Shown here: one piece after another, positions 19,363 to 26,956 of the stretch
Numbering within the stretch: position 1 is the stretch's first letter
Layout: each line of letters starts with the position of its first letter
From: an uncultured Clostridia bacterium
GTDB lineage: Bacteria; Bacillota; Clostridia; UMGS1883
Direction of reading: 5' to 3'
Assembly (NCBI GenBank): GCA_947630975.1
Contig: CANRJP010000017.1
Span: forward strand, 1 to 36,531
DNA length: 36,531 nucleotides
Notes under the pieces: model-generated
What the model saw: only the letters and a program-made list of their open reading frames with translations
Databases searched by the model: none
Told to the model about the DNA's origin: nothing
Translations under genes and position numbers: made by a program

Positions 19363-19865
19363 TTTATCATACCCTTCAATTTTAAATAAAATAAAACTGG
19401 TTTTTCCAGCAACCTTTTAAAGGCTATAAAAGCGCCCTCGCCGCCCTTGTGAATGGGACGGAGAAGAACAGCGTAACAGCCCGCACGCCGAGCGCCCCAG
19501 ATATCGGTAAAGATCTGATCCCCCACCGCCGCGGTGCGCTCCGGAGGCAGTCCCATAACCCTTGCCGCTTCAACATATCCCTTCGCAGCGGGCTTAAAGG
19601 CGTCCCAAACATAGTCGTCAATTCCGATTTTTTCACAGAAAGCCGCTACCCGCGGCTTTCTGTTATTTGAAACGACACAAACTTTGACCCCATGAGCCTT
19701 GTACTCCGCCAGAAGAGCCATGACATCCGGCGTTGGAACCGGCACATTGTGGCCTATCAAGGTGTTGTCAATATCAAGAATAACCCCGTCCAGACCATGT
19801 TCGTTCAAATAGAGCGGGGTTATTTCCAATATAGACCTTTTATAATCATGGGGGAGTAAATTCAT
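19359..19865 (-). CDS. yqeG: YqeG-like HAD superfamily (IIIA) phosphatase
   Basis: LDGVILDIDNTLIGHNVPVPTPDV, VVSNNRKPRVAAFCEKIGI, AVGDQIFTDIWGARRAGCYAVLLRPI. Start taken at MNLLPHDYKRS (19865); 4-bp ATGA overlap with aroE-aroK. Confidence 0.88.
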   Translation of the reverse strand: MNLLPHDYKRSILEITPLYLNEHGLDGVILDIDNTLIGHNVPVPTPDVMALLAEYKAHGVKVCVVSNNRKPRVAAFCEKIGIDDYVWDAFKPAAKGYVEAARVMGLPPERTAAVGDQIFTDIWGARRAGCYAVLLRPIHKGGEGAFIAFKRLLEKPVLFYLKLKGMIK

Positions 19866-19890
19866 ATATTCTGCCTCGCTTCTCCGACTT

Positions 19891-20142
19891 TCAGGCCTCT
19901 TTCGAAAAACCTTCCATAAATTTTGCGGCGATATTTTCGGCGCAACTGATGCACACGCCGGTGTCGTCAAGCATTTCACCTCTCCTGCCGCAGACCGCAC
20001 AGGTAAGCCCTGACTTTTTTAGTTCGATTTTATTTCCCCTGAGATTAATATCCATTAAGGTATCATGAGTTATTCCCAGTTTATCACGCATTTCCTGAGG
20101 GATCACAATGCGTCCCATACTATCAACACGTCTGCTAATCAT
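19891..20142 (-). CDS. AbrB/SpoVT-type transition-state regulator with C-terminal four-cysteine zinc ribbon
   Basis: MISRRVDSMGRIVIPQEMRDKLGITHDTLMDI swapped-hairpin domain plus CAVC...CISC. Confidence 0.9.
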   Translation of the reverse strand: MISRRVDSMGRIVIPQEMRDKLGITHDTLMDINLRGNKIELKKSGLTCAVCGRRGEMLDDTGVCISCAENIAAKFMEGFSKEA

Positions 20143-20217
20143 ACCTTATACCTTCGCTTTCTTCATTACTTCATATATACATCGCAAAATACACAACAGC
20201 TTGTATGCCCTAAAATT

Positions 20218-20246
20218 ATTATACTACATTTTGTGGTTGATGTCAA
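20218..20246 (-). promoter_or_regulatory. Consensus sigma-A promoter for the AbrB-type gene (TTGACA-N17-TATAAT)
   Basis: -35 at 20246-20241, -10 at 20223-20218, minus strand; inverted repeat TACATTTT/AAAATGTA at 20225-20232 and 20261-20268. Confidence 0.75.
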
Positions 20247-20320
20247 TACTATATTGTCGTAAAATGTACTGTTTGGATACATGAATGGAATATTTGTATA
20301 CGTTACGGATATTTGGGGCA

Positions 20321-21667
20321 TCAAAGTTTGCGATATATCGTCAGCCACATTGTCACAAAGCAGGCAAGACCGCCGATGGCATTTGAAATAGGTTCGGCCA
20401 GGAACACACCGTCAACGCCAAGACCTTTAGCCGGTAACAAAAGCGTGAGCGGCACAACGATTACAGCCTTGCGAAACAGTGAAAAAAAGATCGCCTGCTT
20501 CGCCTTACCCAAAGACTGGAAGCTGCTCTGTCCCACGAATTGGAAAGCCATAAAGAAAAACCCGAAGAAATATATGTTCAGCATTTTTGCCCCTATTTCA
20601 ACGGTTCGGGCGCCGTCCGCAAAAATTCCGATCATGAACCGGGGCATGAGCATTACAACAAGCCATGCGAGAACTGTGTAAACAACGCCGAGAACCGCGG
20701 TAAAACGTATACCCTCCTTTACCCTCCCATGTTCTCCGGCCCCGTAATTAAATCCCAAGACAGGCTGCGCACCGGAGCTGATGCCGTTGATGGGCAATGA
20801 GAGAATTTCACGCACAGAGTTGATTATGGTCATTATCTCAACATAAAGCTCGCCGCCGTAAATTTGCAGCTGGTTATTGCAGACTATTTGAACAAGACTG
20901 TTGGTGCCCTGCATAACGAAGCCGGGCAAGCCGAGAGCGAGGATTTTGCGTGTGCGGCCGATCCGCGGCTTCATTCTGTCAAATCTGAGCCGCAGTATGG
21001 CCTTTTTGCCGGTGAGGAAACGCAGCACCCACAAAGCCGATACCGCCTGACTTATCACGGTAGCGAGGGCCGCGCCGCCGACACCCATCTTGAAGCCGAA
21101 AATGAACACAGGGTCGAGCGCTATATTTATCATAGCGCCAATCACCGTGGTCAGCATACCCGTCCTGGGGAAGCCCTGGGCATTTATATAACCGTTAAGG
21201 CCTGTGGAGATCATTGAGAAAAACGTGCCAAACAGGTAAATTTTCAGATACGGATCCGCATAAAAATATGATTCCTCGCCGGCGCCGAAAAGGAACAGTA
21301 TCGGGCGGCGAAAACAGTAGCTGAACGCAAAGAGTATGACCGAGGCGACGGTAAGCATCACAAAGGCGCTGCCAAGAATATTCTCGGCCTCCTCATCGTC
21401 CCCTCTTCCCCTTGTAATGGAAAAGAGAGCCGTTCCCCCGACGCCAAAAAGGTTGGTGAAAGCCGCTATCAGCACAATAACCGGAAAGGTTACCCCCAAA
21501 CCGGTCAGCGCCATATCCCCCACGTCCTTGAGATGTCCTATGTAAATGCGGTCAACAATATTATACAAAAGCTGAACCGTCTGGGCCAGCGTCAGCGGCA
21601 GGGCCTGAACAAGTATAAGCCGTTTCACCGAGCCTTTGGAAAAATCATTCGCCTTAACATCCATCAA
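20321..21667 (-). CDS. MATE family multidrug efflux transporter
   Basis: ~12 TM helices; MATE-like N-terminus (GSVKRLILVQALPLTLAQTVQLLYNIVDRIYIGHLKDVGDMALTGLGVTFP), INGISSGAQPVLGFNYGAGEHGRVKEG. Confidence 0.95.
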   Translation of the reverse strand: MMDVKANDFSKGSVKRLILVQALPLTLAQTVQLLYNIVDRIYIGHLKDVGDMALTGLGVTFPVIVLIAAFTNLFGVGGTALFSITRGRGDDEEAENILGSAFVMLTVASVILFAFSYCFRRPILFLFGAGEESYFYADPYLKIYLFGTFFSMISTGLNGYINAQGFPRTGMLTTVIGAMINIALDPVFIFGFKMGVGGAALATVISQAVSALWVLRFLTGKKAILRLRFDRMKPRIGRTRKILALGLPGFVMQGTNSLVQIVCNNQLQIYGGELYVEIMTIINSVREILSLPINGISSGAQPVLGFNYGAGEHGRVKEGIRFTAVLGVVYTVLAWLVVMLMPRFMIGIFADGARTVEIGAKMLNIYFFGFFFMAFQFVGQSSFQSLGKAKQAIFFSLFRKAVIVVPLTLLLPAKGLGVDGVFLAEPISNAIGGLACFVTMWLTIYRKL

Positions 21668-21734
21668 ACATCACCTGACAAAAGTTCTTTCTGTCATTAT
21701 ATCACAAACGCCGACCTTTATCAAGTATTTCTAC

Positions 21735-21912
21735 TTAAGTAAATACTGATTAAATACAGTGCGGCGATTGGCGAGACATAATTTTCTCGAGACAAGGAAA
21801 AAAGCGCAGAAATACTTGGTGTATTTCGAGCATTTTTGACGCGGTATCGGGGAAATTTGGCCGTCAAGCGTCGTTCTGAGCCGTAGGCGCTATTTATTCA
21901 GTGTTTACTTAA
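21735..21912. mobile_element. 178-bp MITE-like near-palindromic element with ~22-bp terminal inverted repeats and TTAA at both ends
   Basis: TTAAGTAAATACTGATTAAATA (21735-21756) vs reverse complement of 21891-21912, TTAAGTAAACACTGAATAAATA. Interior folds as a long imperfect hairpin centred on GAAATAC-TTGGT-GTATTTC. Confidence 0.85.
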
Positions 21913-22912
21913 ACAACCTCATTTTATCCGGCCCTGTCCGACGCCGGAAGTTACGCTTCAGCTTAATGAACTCCTCCGCCTCGTTCATTATGTGGTACAG
22001 TGTGGCTCTGGTCTCGAATTCCTCCCGTGTGGACGGCAGGGGGCACGACCTAAATCCGCCCATAACGGTTTCGAGCCGGGAAAGCTGCTCGTCGGCGTCC
22101 GCCGTCACCGAAAAATTCTCCGCCAGTTCGTTTAAAAAATCCACAGCAGGCCGCAAGACATCGGGGATCTCACCTTCTATGGACTTAAAGCTCCTTATGA
22201 GATGCTGAAGAATGGAGCACTGGTTTTTACGCATGAGGAAATAGTCAAGATAGATTTCGGAATACTCGTTGTCCGTGTTGCTCAGGTTATTCGCCGCCAA
22301 ATTGACCGAGCCGTCGAGGCGCTCGATGAGCTTAAGCACGCCGTCATAGGTCTTATCGAGTTCACTTTTTTCCGACAGGTGTTGAACGATGCTGCCGAAG
22401 AGCCGCTTTATCTCCTTTTCCACATACGATATGTCTTCCTTTATCTCCCTTTCAAGGTCAGGCATTTTCCAGTTCATGAGCATGGCCATCAGCGTACCGA
22501 TGATAAGCAGTCCAAATTCGTTCATCAGGACTTGACCGGTCACAGCGGCGACCTCGTTTGAAATAAATATATGGGTTCCGAACACGGCATTTGTGGATAT
22601 GGAGCCGTCCCACTTTAAAAGATAACTGATCTCCACAACAATCAACAGAAAAATACAGTAATGAAGGGTGTTGTGAACCGGTATTTTGCACACCAGCCAC
22701 GCCGTCGCCATACTCAGGGCAAAGGACATCAGACGGTGTGCCGCCAAACGCAGTGTGTCGGTTTTAGTATCGAGAATGGTCAGCAGAGTTATTATACCTG
22801 TGGAAGTGGCGTATTCCAGCCCCAAAATGCCCGCGAGTATTATTGCGGCTCCGCTGCCCAAAGCAATTTTTATGCTTTTTATAGCCGTTTGCCGATCTAT
22901 ACTTATACTCAT
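21905..22912 (-). CDS. Aromatic acid exporter family (DUF939/FUSC-like) membrane protein
   Basis: N-terminal TM region AIKSIKIALGSGAAIILAGILGLEYATSTGIITLLTILDTKTDTLRLAAHRLMSF, cytoplasmic helical C-terminus; Shine-Dalgarno AAGGTGAG. Confidence 0.82.
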   Translation of the reverse strand: MSISIDRQTAIKSIKIALGSGAAIILAGILGLEYATSTGIITLLTILDTKTDTLRLAAHRLMSFALSMATAWLVCKIPVHNTLHYCIFLLIVVEISYLLKWDGSISTNAVFGTHIFISNEVAAVTGQVLMNEFGLLIIGTLMAMLMNWKMPDLEREIKEDISYVEKEIKRLFGSIVQHLSEKSELDKTYDGVLKLIERLDGSVNLAANNLSNTDNEYSEIYLDYFLMRKNQCSILQHLIRSFKSIEGEIPDVLRPAVDFLNELAENFSVTADADEQLSRLETVMGGFRSCPLPSTREEFETRATLYHIMNEAEEFIKLKRNFRRRTGPDKMRLFK

Positions 22913-23029
22913 AATATCTCACCTTAATCGTAAATTTTATCATATCAATTATATTACATACCGGTATTCTTTTCTATTATTTTTTTGCACAACAAAGGCG
23001 GAGACTTTTTATGAGATTTACATAATAAA

Positions 23030-23571
23030 GGGGGCCGTAAAAAAATGGCGCAGATCGTTCAAGGGTTAAATGACTTAATTTAAAGTAAATTTGAATGTTA
23101 TATAACCAATCATTAAAAATAAAATAATTGCATAATGTAGAAAATTCGCCCTAACGAGCGAATTTTCTTATTTTTATGCCCTTGAACTACGAACGAAAAT
23201 TACCCTCGGCGGCGTCGGGGCAAAGCCCGTCTATGCTCCGACATTTTTTACAAAAATGCCATCGCACGAGGGCTTGCCCCTCCTTTTTCGCAAAAGGTCA
23301 CGCGGCGCTCCGGCTATTCGGGCGGGTAAGCCGCCCTCATTACGCCTACGCTTGCTACCAACCTTTTGCGAGTTTGACGCCACCACTCCCCACAAACAAC
23401 AAAGTTGTTTGTGGGAAAAGGAGGAGCAGCCGAACGAGCCAAACGGTGGCTTTTTTGCGAAGCATAAAAAGTCGCCGCAAGCGAAGCGAGGCTTGCGACG
23501 ACGCCGTTCTGCACGATTTTTTCGGCCGGCCCCCGTGCCTCCATGTTACATAGCAACTTTCTTTACGGCTC
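23030..23571. mobile_element. Non-autonomous (MITE-like) element, copy B, inverted relative to copy A and with a longer, different interior
   Basis: Ends GGGGCCGTAAAAAAATGGCGCAG and ...CTTTACGGCTCC. Outer segments match the reverse complement of 9606-9923; flanked by inverted ACATAATAAAG. Interior has the perfect hairpin CCCACAAACAAC-AAA-GTTGTTTGTGGG (23389-23415). Confidence 0.8.
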
Positions 23572-23595
23572 CTTTATTATGTATCACATATATAT

Positions 23596-24768
23596 TTATC
23601 TCTTGTCGTACCGATAAACCAGCTTAAGTAAAATCGGCACGGATACAGATGAAATAACGATAAGTAAAATTACGGCGGTGAAATACTTTTCCTGCAAAAG
23701 TCCCAGAGTGAGGCCCTTTTGCGCCACGATGAGGGCCACCTCTCCCCTTGTCATCATGCCGAGACCAACCTTAAGCGAGTCGGACCAACTGTAGCCGAAG
23801 GCCTTGCTCATAAGTCCGCAGCCGATTATCTTGGCAATCATGGCCACAAGCACGAAGCCGACGGAAAAAATCAGCAGTCCCGCGTCAAAGCCGGAAAGAG
23901 TGGTTTTGAGTCCGATACTGGTAAAGAATATGGGGCCGAAAAGCATATAGCTGCTTATGTCCATTTTTTCGGCGATGTACTTGCTGTCACGGATATGGCA
24001 CAGCACTATACCGGCCACATAGGCGCCGGTTATGTCGGCTATGCCGAAGTAATGCTCCGCCACATAAGAGAAGCCGAAGCACATGGCGAGGCTGAGTATG
24101 GGGATGCGGCGGCGGTGCTCGTACTTGGAGTCAAGGAACTTGAACAGATAGTAGAAGGCGAAGCCGAAGGCCGCGCAGAAGGCCAGGAACAGCAGGGTAT
24201 TCACAATCACGCTTGCCGGGTGGGAGTCAGGGTTGCGGAAGCCTATAACGAAGGTCAAGACGATGATGCCGATAACGTCGTCGATTATGGCGGCGCTTAG
24301 TATCAGAGTGCCGACGCGGGTCTGGAGCTTGCCCATTTCCATCAGAGCCTGTACCGTGATGGAAACGGAGGTGGCCGTCATTATGACGCCGATGAACAGC
24401 GCCTTGTAGAAGTCAAGGCTGCCGAGAGGCGAAAAGCCGTACATAAAGCTGTACAGCAGCCAGCCACCCGCCATTGGCACGAAAACACCGGCGCAGGCCA
24501 CTGCAAAAGCCGCCGGGCCGGTTTTGACCAGCTCCTTCAGGTCGGTGTCCAAACCGGCCACGAACATCAGCAGCATTACGCCTATCTCCGCCATCTGGAG
24601 AATAAAATCGCTCTGCTTCACCAACCCCAGCACGCTCGGGCCGATAACTATTCCGGCGATGATCATGCCCACTACCTGCGGGGCGCGGAACTTTCCGGCT
24701 ATGACGCCGAACACCTTTGCCGCCAGAATTATTATGGCCAGATCCCTGAAAATCTCGTATGCTTCCAT
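23596..24768 (-). CDS. CPA2-type Na+/H+ (or K+/H+) antiporter, KefB/NapA-like
   Basis: FRAPQVVGMIIAGIVIGPSVLG, FVAGLDTDLKEL, ATSVSITVQALMEMGKLQTRVGTLILSAAIIDDVIGIIVL, GLGMMTRGEVALIVAQKG. No TrkA-N domain. Start at MEAYEIFRDLAI. Confidence 0.93.
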   Translation of the reverse strand: MEAYEIFRDLAIIILAAKVFGVIAGKFRAPQVVGMIIAGIVIGPSVLGLVKQSDFILQMAEIGVMLLMFVAGLDTDLKELVKTGPAAFAVACAGVFVPMAGGWLLYSFMYGFSPLGSLDFYKALFIGVIMTATSVSITVQALMEMGKLQTRVGTLILSAAIIDDVIGIIVLTFVIGFRNPDSHPASVIVNTLLFLAFCAAFGFAFYYLFKFLDSKYEHRRRIPILSLAMCFGFSYVAEHYFGIADITGAYVAGIVLCHIRDSKYIAEKMDISSYMLFGPIFFTSIGLKTTLSGFDAGLLIFSVGFVLVAMIAKIIGCGLMSKAFGYSWSDSLKVGLGMMTRGEVALIVAQKGLTLGLLQEKYFTAVILLIVISSVSVPILLKLVYRYDKR

Positions 24769-24809
24769 AGTATGTACACTTCCCGTCAGATTTTTCGCAT
24801 AACGCATAT

Positions 24810-24838
24810 ATTATAGCACAAGACGGAGATCTTTGCAA
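24810..24838 (-). promoter_or_regulatory. Putative sigma-A promoter for the antiporter gene (TTGCAA-N17-TATAAT)
   Basis: -35 at 24838-24833, -10 at 24815-24810, minus strand. The -10 lies close upstream of the assigned start. Confidence 0.55.
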
Positions 24839-25010
24839 CATTAATTTTAAACAAATTTTGGGGAGCTGTGTGCGGTCAACGGGTGTGTTATACATATAGT
24901 TGTCAAACCTAACTTACCGAAAGGAATTTATATTCGTTAAGCATTGTCGGCGAGATGAACGGAGAATAACGCGCCCACGGATTTTACATTCGCGGGGAAA
25001 ATCAGGTTAC

Positions 25011-25045
25011 AAAAAACGACCGTTCCGGTATATTCCGGCGGCCGT
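25011..25045 (-). terminator. Intrinsic terminator after cstA
   Basis: Minus strand ACGGCCGCCGG-AATATA-CCGGAACGGTCGT followed by TTTTTTG. Confidence 0.75.
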
Positions 25046-25064
25046 CTTTCTGTTTATCGTATCC

Positions 25065-26510
25065 CTATCGCCTTGCGTCTTTTTTACCAAATATCCCGTA
25101 CCGTATCAGCGCCCCGGCATAGCATACGGTAAGAATTCCGGCGATAATATAGCTGGCCGTCCATGGGAGATTAAAGCCTATGACCGCGTTTAATATAAAG
25201 CTCGAGATAACGAACATATAAAACATACCCGGCACAAGGGACATTATAAACGGCTGCTTATGTCGCATCATATACACCGTTATCATCGCAAACGCAAATA
25301 CGGCAATCGTCTGATTTGCCCATGCGAAATAACGCCAAAGCACGTTAAAACCGCCCGCGTTCAATTTAGCAAACACCAAAATCACCGCTACGACCGTAAA
25401 TATTACTACCGAGACCGCGAGCCGGTTCCTTTTTTTGGACTGGTCTATTTTTAACGCTTCCGAAATTATAAGCCTCAGCGAGCGGAGCGCCGTATCGCCC
25501 GATGTTATCGGGAGGACGATTATACCGATAAGCGCTATAACGCCGCCCACTTTGCCGAGCAAGTTCCCGGCCACAATACCCACAACGTCGGTGGGGCTTG
25601 TTTCCGCACCGGCAAAGCCGAGCTTCATAACGCCCATGGCCGCCGCAGCCCATATCATAGCGATAAATCCCTCGGCTATCATCATATTGTAAAACGTCAT
25701 GCGCCCCTCTTTTTCACTCCGCATCGTGCGGGAGATGAGCGTGGCCTGAGTAGAATGAAAACCCGAGACTATTCCGCAGGCAACCGTCACAAAGAACACC
25801 GGCATAAAATGCAGCCCTTCCGGATGGAGGCCGCTCACGCCCGTGACCCATATTTCGTCAAGAGGATATCCCTTTATAAGGAAGCCCGCAAACACGCCTA
25901 CGGCGGACAGTACGAGCATAGCGCCGAAAATCGGATAAATCCTGCCGATTATCTTATCAATGGGGAACAGCGTGGCGATTATATAATATGTGAATATGGC
26001 GCCATATACGATCCACACCACCGGATTGGCGGCGCCGTTATCGGCTTTTAATATCTGTGTTATAAAAATATCGCCCGGAGTGTAAATAAACACCGTCCCC
26101 ACAAGCAGCATTGTGAGACACACGAAAATATTGTAGACAGGATAGGTGTATTTGCCGAGATACTTTCGTATGAGCGACGGCATTTGCGCACCGTCGTTGC
26201 GCACGGAGATCATGCCGCACATATAGTCATGAAGCGCACCGCCTATCACACAGCCCACCGGTATGGTCAGGAAGGCTATCGGCCCAAAAAGTATGCCCTG
26301 TATCGGGCCTAAAATCGGCCCCGTCCCGGCGATGTTCAAAAGCTGAATAAGCGAGTTTTTCCATTTTTTCATAGGTACAAAATCAATGCCGTCGTTTAGC
26401 CTCACCGCCGGCGTTTCTCTGTCATCGGGCCTGAAAGCTTTTTCGCAAACCCTTCCGTACAGGGCGCCGCCTATCAATAGAATGGCAAGGCCAATGACAA
26501 ATGTCATCAT
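25065..26510 (-). CDS. cstA: Carbon starvation protein CstA family (peptide/pyruvate transporter family)
   Basis: LNDGIDFVPMKKWKNSLIQLLNIAGTGPILGPIQGILFGPIAFLTIPVGCVIGGALHDYMCGMISVRNDGAQMPSL is typical of CstA; 481 aa. Confidence 0.93.
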   Translation of the reverse strand: MMTFVIGLAILLIGGALYGRVCEKAFRPDDRETPAVRLNDGIDFVPMKKWKNSLIQLLNIAGTGPILGPIQGILFGPIAFLTIPVGCVIGGALHDYMCGMISVRNDGAQMPSLIRKYLGKYTYPVYNIFVCLTMLLVGTVFIYTPGDIFITQILKADNGAANPVVWIVYGAIFTYYIIATLFPIDKIIGRIYPIFGAMLVLSAVGVFAGFLIKGYPLDEIWVTGVSGLHPEGLHFMPVFFVTVACGIVSGFHSTQATLISRTMRSEKEGRMTFYNMMIAEGFIAMIWAAAAMGVMKLGFAGAETSPTDVVGIVAGNLLGKVGGVIALIGIIVLPITSGDTALRSLRLIISEALKIDQSKKRNRLAVSVVIFTVVAVILVFAKLNAGGFNVLWRYFAWANQTIAVFAFAMITVYMMRHKQPFIMSLVPGMFYMFVISSFILNAVIGFNLPWTASYIIAGILTVCYAGALIRYGIFGKKDARR

Positions 26511-26558
26511 TTAAATCAACCTTTCTTTTATCGCAATGTATAAGCTGCCGTTGATTTA

Positions 26559-26587
26559 ATTATAATATAAAATCCATGTTTTGTCAA
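26559..26587 (-). promoter_or_regulatory. Consensus sigma-A promoter for cstA (TTGACA-N17-TATAAT)
   Basis: -35 at 26587-26582, -10 at 26564-26559, minus strand, 17-bp spacer. Confidence 0.75.
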
Positions 26588-26681
26588 GGAAAAGCTGCGT
26601 GAGAAAATCACGCGGCGGGCCGGAGCGACACCGGGGGCGTTGACATGAAAAAATTTTATTATAAATTCGTATAAAAAACAC

Positions 26682-26710
26682 TTGCATTATCCGGTGATAT
26701 GTGGTAGAAT
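26682..26710 (+). promoter_or_regulatory. Putative sigma-A promoter (TTGCAT-N17-TAGAAT) for the structured leader and BspA-like gene
   Basis: -35 at 26682-26687, -10 at 26705-26710; predicted start of transcription falls at the first base pairs of the hairpin. Confidence 0.6.
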
Positions 26711-26713
26711 ACA

Positions 26714-26839
26714 TTTGCGACACAAATTAATATTGCTTTTAAGCTGAATTAAGGCGTGTATTTTTGTCAACATTTGATAAAAATACATGCTCCTTCTGGT
26801 ACGCCTTATTCAGCTAAGCAGATTTGTGTCGCAGCAAAT
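26714..26839 (+). ncRNA. Large three-stem extended hairpin in the 5' leader of the BspA-like gene (candidate structured RNA)
   Basis: GCGACACAAAT (26717-26727)/ATTTGTGTCGC (26822-26832); AGCTGAATTAAGGCGT (26742-26757)/ACGCCTTATTCAGCT (26801-26815); GTATTTTT (26758-26765)/AAAAATAC (26779-26786). Confidence 0.6.
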
Positions 26840-26857
26840 CGGATTGATGTATTTTTT

Positions 26858-26890
26858 ATGTGTCGCTCTGATGGGCGGCACATTTTTTAT
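26858..26890 (+). terminator. Intrinsic terminator-like hairpin between the structured leader and the BspA-like start codon
   Basis: ATGTGTCGC-TCTGATGG-GCGGCACAT followed by TTTTTAT. Confidence 0.6.
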
Positions 26891-26956
26891 GGGACAAATT
26901 GAACGTAGGGCGCGACGACCACGGTGCGCCGAATAAAACGCAAGGAGGACAAACAC

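Noticed and set aside
22958-22967. Palindrome ATACCGGTAT upstream of the exporter gene
   Set aside because: Near a TATAAT-like -10 and could be an operator, but it is short, single-copy and has no identified regulator.
23176-23627. Overlapping 125- and 123-aa ORFs inside and beyond element copy B, and the 64-aa ORF 9582-9776 in copy A (both starting MPLNYER)
   Set aside because: The shared start reflects the DNA element arm; reading frames diverge in the variable interior, there is no RBS, and composition is non-protein-like.
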